Shown here in pieces: positions 37,547 to 44,785 of a DNA stretch of 64,000 bases. The translations under genes and the position numbers were made by a program. The notes under the pieces are model-generated. The model saw only the letters and a program-made list of their open reading frames with translations, was not told the origin of the DNA and searched no databases. This DNA is from Chloroflexi bacterium HGW-Chloroflexi-4 (GTDB taxonomy: Bacteria > Chloroflexota > Anaerolineae > Anaerolineales > Anaerolineaceae), in assembly GCA_002840715.1 (NCBI GenBank), contig PHBW01000019.1, positions 36,890 to 100,889 on the forward strand. The letters are read 5' to 3'. How positions within the stretch are numbered: the first letter of the stretch is position 1; each line of letters opens with the position of its first letter.

Positions 37547-38359
37547 TTATACGTCTAATTGACCCCTATCCCCGCCTGTTTGTAAACCTCTGAAAAACTC
37601 CGCGCTTAGTCCCGGTTCGTTTTCGTCAAGGATTTGTAAACTCCCGTCCGGGTTTTCACGAACGCGCCGGATCTGCCGCCCCAGCTCGAAAGTCCCCCCA
37701 AACACGCCGGTAATATCGCCCTGCCCTATAAGCTCGGCAACTCTTACCAGGCTTTTTTGTGCGTCAATTACTTGCTGCTTTGCTTCGTTATAATTTGCTT
37801 CGGCTTCGATAATTTCAGGGGGCCGCCTTAGTTCCTGCAGCTGTTTATCAGCTTTAAATGCTAGCCCGTTCGCTGTTAGTCTCTCATTACTTACGGGGTC
37901 AATACTTTTTGGTAGGAATTGGCCTAAACCTCTAAACACTTCGCACGTGGACCTCTGCATATTTAAATCACCGGCCATACCCTCATTGTATAGGGCTTCA
38001 AGGTTCTTTAGTGCTTGGCCTGTATTATCACGGCTTAGGTCAACTTTGATTCTTGCCTCAATCATAAGGCGGTGGCTGTTTATGGCCCCGTAGTCCCAGC
38101 GTGCCAATTCTTTACTAACCGCCTGGCTCTTTTTACCATTGGCCATTCGATATGCACTTAATGCAGGGTCAAAAAATTCAGCCTTTGCCCCGGCTTCAAT
38201 CTTTGGCTGCCATGATTCTTTTAGCTCTAATAAATCGCTGTTTAAAGTCTCTGATTCGTATTGGCTCATTTTGTGGGCGTTCTCTACTAAGTGTTTTCGG
38301 CCTGCCTGATAATTGTCCAGGGCTTCAATCCAACTTTGGGGGTTCTGATATTTACTCAT
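37547..38359 (-). CDS. unknown element protein downstream of terminase
   Basis: 270 aa, highly charged and almost entirely helical (NYQAGRKHLVENAHKMSQYE, EAEANYNEAKQQVIDAQKSL). It has a Gly-containing segment (GDITGVFGGTFELGRQIRR) and a hydrophilic tail. It has no signal peptide or membrane segment. I do not recognise it. It is the last gene of the terminase block, 17 bases after the terminase stop, so it is co-transcribed. In a phage the position would suit a portal, scaffold or packaging partner, but the size is too small for a portal and no motif supports any of these. Confidence 0.7.
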   Translation of the reverse strand: MSKYQNPQSWIEALDNYQAGRKHLVENAHKMSQYESETLNSDLLELKESWQPKIEAGAKAEFFDPALSAYRMANGKKSQAVSKELARWDYGAINSHRLMIEARIKVDLSRDNTGQALKNLEALYNEGMAGDLNMQRSTCEVFRGLGQFLPKSIDPVSNERLTANGLAFKADKQLQELRRPPEIIEAEANYNEAKQQVIDAQKSLVRVAELIGQGDITGVFGGTFELGRQIRRVRENPDGSLQILDENEPGLSAEFFRGLQTGGDRGQLDV

Positions 38360-38376
38360 TTTGTTTTATCCTTTTT

Positions 38377-40218
38377 CTATTGTCTTTGATTGATTTGTTT
38401 TTGCACGTTTTGCCAAAATAATTCTTTTATCCGGGGGCTGGGGTTAGGTGGGCTGTAATCCTGATAACTGTTATTCCTGATCCTGTCCCGTTCGGTTTGT
38501 TCAGGGTCAACATATTTGTTAAATTCCCTTTGTTCTCTCCAAAACTCATCTTCTTTTTCGTAGTAACCTTCTTGGTCTAGCTCTTCAATGCACGCTTGAC
38601 ACTTGCCAGCCCTGGGGCAATTCTTATGCGTTATGCCGGGCGGGTGTGGTTTTTGATTCGCCCCAGGTGTATAAACCCAAACCAACGCGCCGCCTTGGGG
38701 GACTTTCAAATAATCGCTTAGGGGACCGTCTAATCCGTCATAAAGCATGTTAGGCATTACTTCGGTTCTTTGGTTTTGATTCTTTGAATCCAACGCCCCC
38801 CAGTGAGACATTGACAAGGCCACGGCTGCATCAATCTTACGGCTGGCTTTTTCTTTGGCCAGTCTATAACCCCTGGGGGTTTCAACTGCCACGGCTGCGT
38901 TAACGTGTTCGGTTAGTGTTGGATCGCCATTATGTACGATTGACCGCCCCATAATTGCGGTAAAAAGTGCCTGATCCGATTCCACGCGCCCCGCGTTTTG
39001 TGCTAACTCAAGCACTCTTATGCCTGCTTTTTGCCACTTTAACTCAAGTGTATGGAGCTGGAAGGGGTCAATTACAACCGCCGCCAAACACCCAGCTTTA
39101 TAAAGCCTTATGACCTCTTCCCCTATTGTCTCTTCCAGGTCTATAGTCGGCTTGCCAAACCTGATACCTGCTATCTTTTGGGGCTTCCATACCCTGCTAT
39201 AAACTACTTCGGTTAGTCCTGTTTTTTGGTTATAGATTGATCCAACCAACGCGGTAAGGTCATGGCTAGTGCTAGCATCTGCCCCAAAAACTAACCTTCG
39301 TTTATCGTTAGGCTGTAAACCCTGCAGCCCTGGGTTATAGCAGGCTTCCCAGGCTTCGGGCGGTACAAATGCAGCTTCGCCCGCGGTCCGTTCGTTGCCA
39401 TGCATCCTTATAAATGCGTTTGTTCTTAGTGTTTGCTGTTGGTCATGGTAGTATGCTTCGGCTTCGGCTGGGGTCCCTCGAAAACAGTGATCCCGCGCCC
39501 ATTGGCCGCTGGCATGAAACAAGAGCAAACCGCCGTCCTGATATATAGGCCAGGTGTTATCTATCTTTTTACCCTGTAAACCACGGTCAACTAACTCATG
39601 CCAGGTCTTTGATTCACCTTCAAAACCCGCGTAACTATCGCAAACTCTAAGGGCTGGGAAGCCATATTTTTTACCTGGGGGCGGGGTCAACTCTTCAAAA
39701 CTTCTAACCCCGGCTTCATAGATAATGCCCCATGCTTCGGTATGACTTGCTGTTAAATGGTTTGCCCCTGCATTACCTGCAGCGTCAACTGCCAGGGCGG
39801 TTAATGTGGATCCGGTTGGAATAAAAGTAAGTCGTTTATTTTCTATCTTTGTATTGGCTGCCAGGTATTTATTTCTTTTTACCATTTCGGCAACTTCTGA
39901 AAATGAACGGCTGGCCGCTTGGTCAAGGTCATTACCTACAGCAAAATGAACGCCCGGAAGGGTCAACCAACGCCATGCAGTAAGGACCGCATTAACTAAG
40001 GTCTTGCCTGTTTTTTTTACATTACTTATTGCCAGGTGGCTGCAGGTGTCTTTATTTTCAAACCACGCCGTAAGGATCGCACGCTGCCAGGTGTCAAGGT
40101 TTATAGGTGTGTTTTCGTCCGTGATCCAGCCGTATTCACTCCCAGCCCAGGCAACCGGCCCCATTTCGCGCCAGGCTTCTATAAGCTCTTGGTTTGGTTT
40201 ATTCGTTTGCTGGGTCAT
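38377..40218 (-). CDS. phage-type large terminase subunit (TerL)
   Basis: 613 aa DNA-packaging motor. The ATPase domain has an adenine-side segment (NLDTWQRAILTAWFE), Walker A-like SNVKKTGKT (65-73), and an acidic TEAWGIIYE segment (about 160) in the Walker B/catalytic-Glu position. The RNase H-like nuclease domain follows with three acidic residues in the expected places: FGADAST (D314), VVIDPFQ (D384) and SRKIDAAVALSMSHWG (about D468). A C-terminal HxxC / CxxC segment (HKNCPRAGKCQACIEE) may bind zinc. Full length and both active sites look intact, so it should be able to cut and pump DNA. Its start codon overlaps the stop of the preceding gene (TAATG). Confidence 0.88.
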   Translation of the reverse strand: MTQQTNKPNQELIEAWREMGPVAWAGSEYGWITDENTPINLDTWQRAILTAWFENKDTCSHLAISNVKKTGKTLVNAVLTAWRWLTLPGVHFAVGNDLDQAASRSFSEVAEMVKRNKYLAANTKIENKRLTFIPTGSTLTALAVDAAGNAGANHLTASHTEAWGIIYEAGVRSFEELTPPPGKKYGFPALRVCDSYAGFEGESKTWHELVDRGLQGKKIDNTWPIYQDGGLLLFHASGQWARDHCFRGTPAEAEAYYHDQQQTLRTNAFIRMHGNERTAGEAAFVPPEAWEACYNPGLQGLQPNDKRRLVFGADASTSHDLTALVGSIYNQKTGLTEVVYSRVWKPQKIAGIRFGKPTIDLEETIGEEVIRLYKAGCLAAVVIDPFQLHTLELKWQKAGIRVLELAQNAGRVESDQALFTAIMGRSIVHNGDPTLTEHVNAAVAVETPRGYRLAKEKASRKIDAAVALSMSHWGALDSKNQNQRTEVMPNMLYDGLDGPLSDYLKVPQGGALVWVYTPGANQKPHPPGITHKNCPRAGKCQACIEELDQEGYYEKEDEFWREQREFNKYVDPEQTERDRIRNNSYQDYSPPNPSPRIKELFWQNVQKQINQRQ

Positions 40219-40613
40219 TATTTCCCCCTGTTTAGTGATTTAAGTACGTCTATGGCCTTTGTGGGGGCTTCTTTGCCATTTGTGGCGGCCATTTGTGCCA
40301 ATAGTCTGGCCCCGGACGCGGCCAACCATCCGTATACTTTCACGTATCCTGAAAATTTATCCATGTCCCCGGCTTCGGCTGCCCCCAGGATAGCGGACCA
40401 ATATAGCTCGGCCGCCGTGTGAAGTCTTATACAGTCAAGCTGTAATAATGCTGTAGGTCCCTCATTGGCCAGGTCAACCGTCAACTGTTTTTCAACCTCG
40501 GAAGCTAGCCCGGTAAATGGTTGATTATTTTTTATTTTGTAAACCGCCCCAGCTCCCCCGTGTTTTTGGGCGTTAATATTCCCCGCATGTTTTGGTATTT
40601 TTTCTTGATCCAT
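40218..40613 (-). CDS. small-terminase-like protein (by position)
   Basis: 131 aa, basic N-terminus with HAGNINAQKHGGAGAVY, a pattern common at the start of phage small terminases and related DNA-binding proteins. A helical core follows (ALLQLDCIRLHTAAELYWSAI, VYGWLAASGARLLAQMAA). It lies immediately upstream of and overlaps the large terminase gene by one base, the classic TerS-TerL arrangement. Assignment rests mainly on position and size, because no conserved TerS motif is certain. If correct, it would set the packaging specificity for the element. Confidence 0.6.
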   Translation of the reverse strand: MDQEKIPKHAGNINAQKHGGAGAVYKIKNNQPFTGLASEVEKQLTVDLANEGPTALLQLDCIRLHTAAELYWSAILGAAEAGDMDKFSGYVKVYGWLAASGARLLAQMAATNGKEAPTKAIDVLKSLNRGK

Positions 40614-40910
40614 TAATAACCTCTTTTCTATTCAAAAAAACTATCTAAATTATTTACTTCAGATTTACTTTAATAATCGGAAGTTATATTTATATGCCAG
40701 GGCGGTTTTTTACCCTGTTAAAATGGTCTATTTTTGGTATGTTCTTGTCTTTTTGGCCGTGATCCCCTGGCCACTATTACCCGCTTGGGCGGTTGTATCT
40801 TCAAGAGTAAAGCTGTTTATAGTTCTTTTTGGTCCGATATAGTCTGTTTATTACTTGTTTCAAAAGTATTCAGGCCCCCAACGCATAAGGGCTGGGCGTT
40901 ATGTTCTGAC
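40614..40910. other. noncoding stretch between terminase block and candidate origin
   Basis: About 300 bases. The 65-aa frame on the plus strand looks spurious. Short inverted segments (such as AACGC...GCGTT near 40880-40900) and repeated GGGCGGTT words at 40698 and 40788 are present. It probably belongs to the origin region and contains the start region of the terminase transcript. I cannot assign a promoter. Confidence 0.4.
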
Positions 40911-41004
40911 ACTTACGGGTTACACACTTAAGGTGTGTGTAACCCTGTAAGTCTTGTGCCGGGTTACTGTAAACCTTTGTAAACCTTCGTAAATCTGTAA
41001 GTCT
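40911..41004. repeat. candidate replication origin: hairpin plus iterons
   Basis: Two structures lie together. First, a near-perfect inverted repeat ACTTACGGGTTACACAC / GTGTGTGTAACCCTGTAAGT (40911-40952, stem about 17-18 bp, tiny loop). It is not followed by a T run on either strand, so it is not a terminator. Second, short direct repeats on about a 10-bp period: GTAAACCTTT (40969), GTAAACCTTC (40979), GTAAATCT (40989) and GTAAGTCT (40997). Iterons beside a gene for a RepA-like ATPase are the usual layout of plasmid and satellite origins. The repeats are seen directly. The function is inferred. Confidence 0.6.
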
Positions 41005-41008
41005 CGAA

Positions 41009-42073
41009 TCATAGGTTATAAATCAGCCCCCCTCTATTGCCAGCTCTTGTCTTTATAGTTTTATCGGCTGTCATTTTATCTATAGTGTTCCTGATCCGAT
41101 TTATACCAACGCTGGCCAGGGTGGTTTTTACTGCATTAGTCAACTCTGTTTTGTTCATGGTTTTTCCGGTTAAGGTGGTGGTAATCTCTCGCATTATTGC
41201 GATATTGCTATTGTTATCCTCAATCTCTAACCCGTAAAATTTCGCGCTTTCAAGGTCGCCGTTTTTTTTGTGTTGGTAAGTAAAAGCTGCAGAAAAAGGC
41301 AGAACGTCAACTCCACGGGTCTTGGTTGATTTGATCGTTAAAATATCCTCATCACGGTCTACCTGTAAGGCAAGGTCTATTGCGGCTTCAATGCTGCTAT
41401 GTCCTCTTAGAGAATCCCCCGCCCTGCCCGTGATCCCGTTGCCTTTTCTTTGGTGGTGAATGAGAATAACCGCCGCGCCTGTCTCTTCGGACAGTTGCCT
41501 GAAATTACTCATAACCTGAATCATAGCCCCGCTATTTTCGTCAACGCCGCCGCTAACATTCCCCAGGTTATCAATAATGATTACTTTGATCCCTAAGTTT
41601 TGCGCTCTTAATGTTAGCATCCCGCTTGATTCTGGCTTTGAACCGTCAAGCCAGGGCTGGGGCATACTGTAATAATAAAAGGGTGTGTCCTCTGGTAAGT
41701 TTTTACCCCGTGCTAGTGCTTCAATGCGTTCATGGGTGGATGATGTTCCCATATCAAAATCAAGCCACATTGTTTGGCAGGTCATTACTTCGATCCCATT
41801 AGTTTTATTTTGCCAAGGGGCAGGTGGTAGCCATGATTGACCTGAAGCTGTACATAACGCAAAATCAGCCATGATAAAAGACTTCAAACAACCGGGCGCG
41901 CCATAAATGATGTTTACTGAAGGTAATTTAAAAATACCTTTTGCCACATATTCAATGGGTGTCCGTTCCCTATAAGCATCTATAAGGGTATAAGGCATCC
42001 AGGGATCAATAAATTCCGGGCTAGTTTCTGGTAGCTGGTTAACTGATTTAAAATCCTCTTCAATATCATTCAT
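41009..42073 (-). CDS. RepA/RecA-like hexameric helicase-type ATPase
   Basis: 354 aa. The RecA-fold core (AAA_25/RepA type) has Walker A GAPGCLKS at residues 58-65 and TMWLDFDMG (about 101). Walker B is IKVIIIDNLG (D about 168). LIHHQRKGNG and SLRGHSSIEAAIDLALQVDRDED follow, as in RSF1010 RepA and in archaeal/phage replicative ATPases. A C-terminal winged-helix-like segment (LTNAVKTTLASVGINRIRNTIDKM) follows. It probably opens or unwinds the origin that lies just past its 3' end. Its ATG overlaps the previous stop (ATGA), so it is coupled to the upstream gene. Confidence 0.85.
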   Translation of the reverse strand: MNDIEEDFKSVNQLPETSPEFIDPWMPYTLIDAYRERTPIEYVAKGIFKLPSVNIIYGAPGCLKSFIMADFALCTASGQSWLPPAPWQNKTNGIEVMTCQTMWLDFDMGTSSTHERIEALARGKNLPEDTPFYYYSMPQPWLDGSKPESSGMLTLRAQNLGIKVIIIDNLGNVSGGVDENSGAMIQVMSNFRQLSEETGAAVILIHHQRKGNGITGRAGDSLRGHSSIEAAIDLALQVDRDEDILTIKSTKTRGVDVLPFSAAFTYQHKKNGDLESAKFYGLEIEDNNSNIAIMREITTTLTGKTMNKTELTNAVKTTLASVGINRIRNTIDKMTADKTIKTRAGNRGGLIYNL

Positions 42074-42504
42074 AGTTTTACCCGCCCCCAAAAAACGTTT
42101 TCTACCAGCTTGCGATTTTGGATATAAATACCACTTCGCAAGTGTGATCTAACGGCTATTAAATCCGTTGCTAATATATCGGGATCGGGTCTGTTTAATT
42201 GTTCAAAAGCTGCCTGGCATATGTTCCAAAACCTTTTTTTGTATTTTGTTACTTTAAAAATTCGACCTGCAGCCAACTCTAAATCCATTCTTTCAATATC
42301 ATTAAACAACGGTTTAACAGTTTGAAAAAAGGATATTGATTCAATATCTAGAGAAGGTTCGACTTTCTTTTCAGTTAATACTTGAATGGTTCTTGCAGGA
42401 TCAAACATTAACCGAAAACTAATAGCCCGTTCTATTTCTCTTTGAACCTGGGGCAATACATCTAATTCGCAATTTAGGTTTTTTTCCGTGTACTCTTCAA
42501 TCAT
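42070..42504 (-). CDS. unknown protein of the element replication operon
   Basis: 144 aa, helical and soluble, no recognised domain (EYTEKNLNCELDVLPQVQRE, then KYKKRFWNICQAAFEQLNRPDPDILATDLIAVRSHLR). Starts and stops overlap both neighbours by four bases (ATGA), so it is certainly translated as part of the operon. The position just before the RepA-like ATPase would fit a primase-associated or loader protein, but nothing in the sequence proves it. Confidence 0.7.
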   Translation of the reverse strand: MIEEYTEKNLNCELDVLPQVQREIERAISFRLMFDPARTIQVLTEKKVEPSLDIESISFFQTVKPLFNDIERMDLELAAGRIFKVTKYKKRFWNICQAAFEQLNRPDPDILATDLIAVRSHLRSGIYIQNRKLVENVFWGRVKL

Positions 42505-42704
42505 TTTCGCCCCCAACCTAGAATCATTTGGTAGGCCTCGCCCAAGGCTTTAGTTGCCTGGGAATCTAATTTTTCAGGATTGTTTTTCGTCTGGATTGAG
42601 GTATTATTAGATGTGGAGAGAGTGAGAGAATCAATTCTTTTCCAATAACTGACAGACGTTCCAGCGTCTGTCGGTGTTTTTAATACATTAGTGATATTTA
42701 TCAT
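42501..42704 (-). CDS. small unknown protein of the replication operon
   Basis: About 67 aa, Ser/Thr/Asn-rich (VLKTPTDAGTSVSYWKRIDS, LSTSNNTSIQTKNNPEKLDS) with a short C-terminal helix (ATKALGEAYQMILGWGRK). Of the possible starts, the ATG at 42704 lies seven bases after AGAGGGG and is preferred. It overlaps the RHH gene by about 17 bases. The family is unknown. Confidence 0.55.
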   Translation of the reverse strand: MINITNVLKTPTDAGTSVSYWKRIDSLTLSTSNNTSIQTKNNPEKLDSQATKALGEAYQMILGWGRK

Positions 42705-42891
42705 AAGCATTCCCCTCTTCACTTTCTAGGAATTTAAATATTGCTTGGCGAACGATTTCGGATGTTGATAAATCATTCCGGATCCCAAAATCAATTATCG
42801 ATGTTCTGATTTTGAATGGGATTGAAATTGAGAATCTCACATTCATTTTTTCTGTAAATATCTTTGGTCTTCCTAAATTTTTTTGTGCCAT
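42688..42891 (-). CDS. ribbon-helix-helix (CopG/Arc-like) DNA-binding protein
   Basis: 67 aa. A basic start (MAQKNLGRPKIF) is followed by one beta strand (NVRFSISIPFKIRTSII) and two helices (DFGIRNDLSTSEIVRQAIFKFLESEE), the RHH pattern. The strand supplies base contacts as a dimer. It is the first gene of the minus-strand replication operon and divergent from the recombinase, so it probably represses one or both units. Likely targets are the hairpin and promoter region at 42929-43182. Confidence 0.8.
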   Translation of the reverse strand: MAQKNLGRPKIFTEKMNVRFSISIPFKIRTSIIDFGIRNDLSTSEIVRQAIFKFLESEEGNAYDKYH

Positions 42892-42928
42892 TTAAAATCC
42901 TTTCAGCCTAAATTTTTAAAATAAAAAA

Positions 42929-42981
42929 ACTCGGAGCAACGAAACAATAGCCCAATAATGGGTTGTTTCATTCCTCCGAGT
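42929..42981 (-). terminator. hairpin terminator or attenuator in the replication-operon leader
   Basis: Stem built of three paired blocks: ACTCGGAG/CTCCGAGT, GAAACAA/TTGTTTC and CCCA/TGGG, closed by ATAA. On the minus strand it is followed by seven T residues and then TATTTT. It lies between a TATAAT on the minus strand (43013-43018) and the first gene of that operon (start 42891). It would therefore stop transcripts before the operon unless it is read through or relieved, as in an attenuator or plasmid copy control. Alternatively it ends a short regulatory RNA. Confidence 0.65.
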
Positions 42982-43153
42982 ATTTTCTGCTTTGGCAGTT
43001 ATTGTTGAATTAATTATACGACTTTTTTTTGTGGGTTTTCCTTATTATTGGTGAAAAAAAGCGAATTTTCCATTTCTATTTTTTAAGTTAACCTTTTTTG
43101 AATACGATTTTACGATTCAAAAGCCTAATCTTAAATTTTCTAGCAAAATTGTG

Positions 43154-43182
43154 TTGCTATTCTGTGTTTCATGTTGTATTAT
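43154..43182 (+). promoter_or_regulatory. promoter of the serine recombinase
   Basis: TTGCTA and TATTAT separated by 17 bases, about 24 bases upstream of the recombinase ATG, with AGGAGG between. A TATAAT on the opposite strand (43013-43018) makes this a divergent control region of about 170 bases. Confidence 0.6.
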
Positions 43183-43205
43183 GGGTTAGGAGGGCATGAC
43201 ACAAC

Positions 43206-44747
43206 ATGACAAATACACGCGCCATCATTTATGCCAGGGTGTCTACCGAAGCTCAGCGGGAAAACTACAGCATCCCTGAACAAATAGCAAGCTGTAAGGC
43301 TTACATCGAAAAAAAGGGATATCAGCTTGTTGGTGAACCCTTTATAGATAGTTTTTCAGGTGAATCTTACCCCCGCCCTGCATTAACTGAAGCATTAGAT
43401 TTTTATGATAATTTCGGCTTTGATGTTGTAATAGTCCGGCATAGTGATCGGCTTGCACGTGATCCGGTTGCTAAGGCTGGGGCTATATATGATTTTTGCC
43501 AACTCAGAGAAGCAAAGTTTGAATTTATTGAAGGTGGTTTTGACGATTCTCCTGAAGGTGAATTAGCAAGCGACATATTAACCCTTTTTGCGCGTCAAGA
43601 AAATTCGCGCCGTGCTGCCAGGTCAAAAGCCGGGAAAAATGAAAAAGCAAAACAGGGTTTATTTGTTGGGGGTCGATCTCCATTTGGTTATTCAATGAAT
43701 AAAAAAGTTCCTGGTGGTTTGGATGTAAACCAGGATCAAGCGAAAACGGTAAAAAGGATTTTTGATTTATATACTTATGAAAACTATTCTATTCGGGGAA
43801 TTACTGACCTTTTAAATGAAGAGAGAATAGAATCTTATAAGGGGGGTGAATGGCAAAAATCAACTGTTGCTAAGATACTAAAAAGTACTTGTTATGCAGG
43901 TTATACATATTACAACCAACGGCGAGTTATTCGAGATAAACTAAAAAATACGCGGATTACAAAACCACGTCCAAAAGAGGAATGGATCAAAATAACCGGC
44001 ATTACTCCTATTATTTCTTTGGATCAATTCAATGCAGCAAGTGAAATACTCGAATCTAATAAAGAGATAATCCGAAAACACTCAAGTAGAGAATACTTGT
44101 TATCAGGGTTAATCTTTTGCGAAAATTGCAATAAGCCCTATGTTTGCCAAACCGCGAAACCAAACATTAAGAGCCGCAGGTATGCAGAAAGTAAAGCATA
44201 TAGACATAGAAAAAAAGAAAAACATTGTATAAATCGTTATATTACCGCGGCCAATGTTGATGAAATGGTTTGGGCAAAAGTTATAAATTTTCTCGAAAAT
44301 CCCGAAAATATTATTAAAGGTTATGAAGCAATATTAGAAAATCAAAAAGAACAATTTTCAAAACAGCTTGAAAAAAAAGAAGAGGTTATAAAGAAAATAG
44401 CTAGACTTGAAAAAGTGCTAGATAATCTCAACGGGGCTTATATCGATCCTGATATTAAAATGTCAAAAAGTGAATATATATCAAAACGGGAAGAAATAGA
44501 ATCAAAACAAAAAGGGTTTAATGATCAATTAGAAAAAATAGAATCAAACACTCAATCCCCCTTTAGTGATCTTGAATTTAAAAACATTATGGATTTTTCA
44601 AAACAAATAAAAGCAAAAATCGTAGAAAATAGATCTTCAACCTCAATAAAAGAACGTAGGGAATTATTACAAAAAATGCAAACCAGGGTTTTTATAACCT
44701 TGAATAATGAAATAAAAGTAGAATTACTAAAAATCTTTTCGATATAG
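43206..44747 (+). CDS. large serine recombinase (integrase of the element)
   Basis: 513 aa. The N-terminal resolvase domain has IIYARVSTEAQRENYSIPEQ with catalytic Ser13, and the conserved Arg/Asp region RHSDRLARDP. A recombinase domain follows (FVGGRSPFGYSMNKK, YSIRGITDLLNEE). The zinc-ribbon domain has CENC (C305, C308) and a later HC pair. A coiled coil (about 370-460, EKKEEVIKKIARLEKVLDNLN) controls synapsis. The C-terminus reaches within 30 bases of attR. It should integrate and, with a directionality factor, excise the element at comM. The candidate directionality factor is not identified. Codon use is more AT-rich than the host genes. Confidence 0.95.
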   Translation: MTNTRAIIYARVSTEAQRENYSIPEQIASCKAYIEKKGYQLVGEPFIDSFSGESYPRPALTEALDFYDNFGFDVVIVRHSDRLARDPVAKAGAIYDFCQLREAKFEFIEGGFDDSPEGELASDILTLFARQENSRRAARSKAGKNEKAKQGLFVGGRSPFGYSMNKKVPGGLDVNQDQAKTVKRIFDLYTYENYSIRGITDLLNEERIESYKGGEWQKSTVAKILKSTCYAGYTYYNQRRVIRDKLKNTRITKPRPKEEWIKITGITPIISLDQFNAASEILESNKEIIRKHSSREYLLSGLIFCENCNKPYVCQTAKPNIKSRRYAESKAYRHRKKEKHCINRYITAANVDEMVWAKVINFLENPENIIKGYEAILENQKEQFSKQLEKKEEVIKKIARLEKVLDNLNGAYIDPDIKMSKSEYISKREEIESKQKGFNDQLEKIESNTQSPFSDLEFKNIMDFSKQIKAKIVENRSSTSIKERRELLQKMQTRVFITLNNEIKVELLKIFSI

Positions 44748-44764
44748 TTACATCTGTTTATTGT

Positions 44765-44785
44765 CCACATTATGTTAATGATAGG
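44765..44785 (+). other. attR junction
   Basis: Element sequence CCACATTATG is followed by TTAATGATAGG, the resumption of comM. The matching crossover is TT at 44775-44776 or AT at 44778-44779. Both element ends carry an ATTATGT heptamer next to the crossover, so the rebuilt attP would have two copies about 14 bases apart. Confidence 0.75.

Larger units (their letters stand above)
36468..44776 (+). mobile_element. 8,309-bp serine-recombinase element inserted in comM
   Basis: The boundaries come from rejoining comM. Left flank ends ...AACCTCTT and right flank begins ...TTAATGATAGGCCC. Joining them at TT restores CTC-TTA-ATG-ATA-GGC (L-L-M-I-G), as expected for the P-loop segment and as seen in the decayed comM copy. 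Contents: two cargo genes (36581, 37219, plus strand). Then a minus-strand block with an unknown protein, large terminase and small-terminase-like protein, the candidate origin, a RepA-like ATPase, two small proteins and a ribbon-helix-helix protein. A large serine recombinase (plus strand) lies at the right end, 25-30 bases from attR, the usual place for such integrases. No capsid, portal, tail or lysis gene is seen. Confidence 0.9.

Noticed and set aside
42903..42971. 22-codon leader peptide overlapping the hairpin upstream of the RHH gene
   Set aside because: GGAGG is only one base from its ATG and the peptide has no regulatory codon run. It is probably chance, although its overlap with the terminator is noted.
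43196..43205. Upstream ATG (43196) as the recombinase start
   Set aside because: It is in a different frame from the recombinase. The ATG at 43206 gives the standard N-terminus ending in YARVS.
36466..44783. GATA as a 4-base crossover shared by both element ends
   Set aside because: Rejoining at GATA gives N-L-L-I-G and loses the Met found in the decayed comM copy and in the family. TT or AT restores it.
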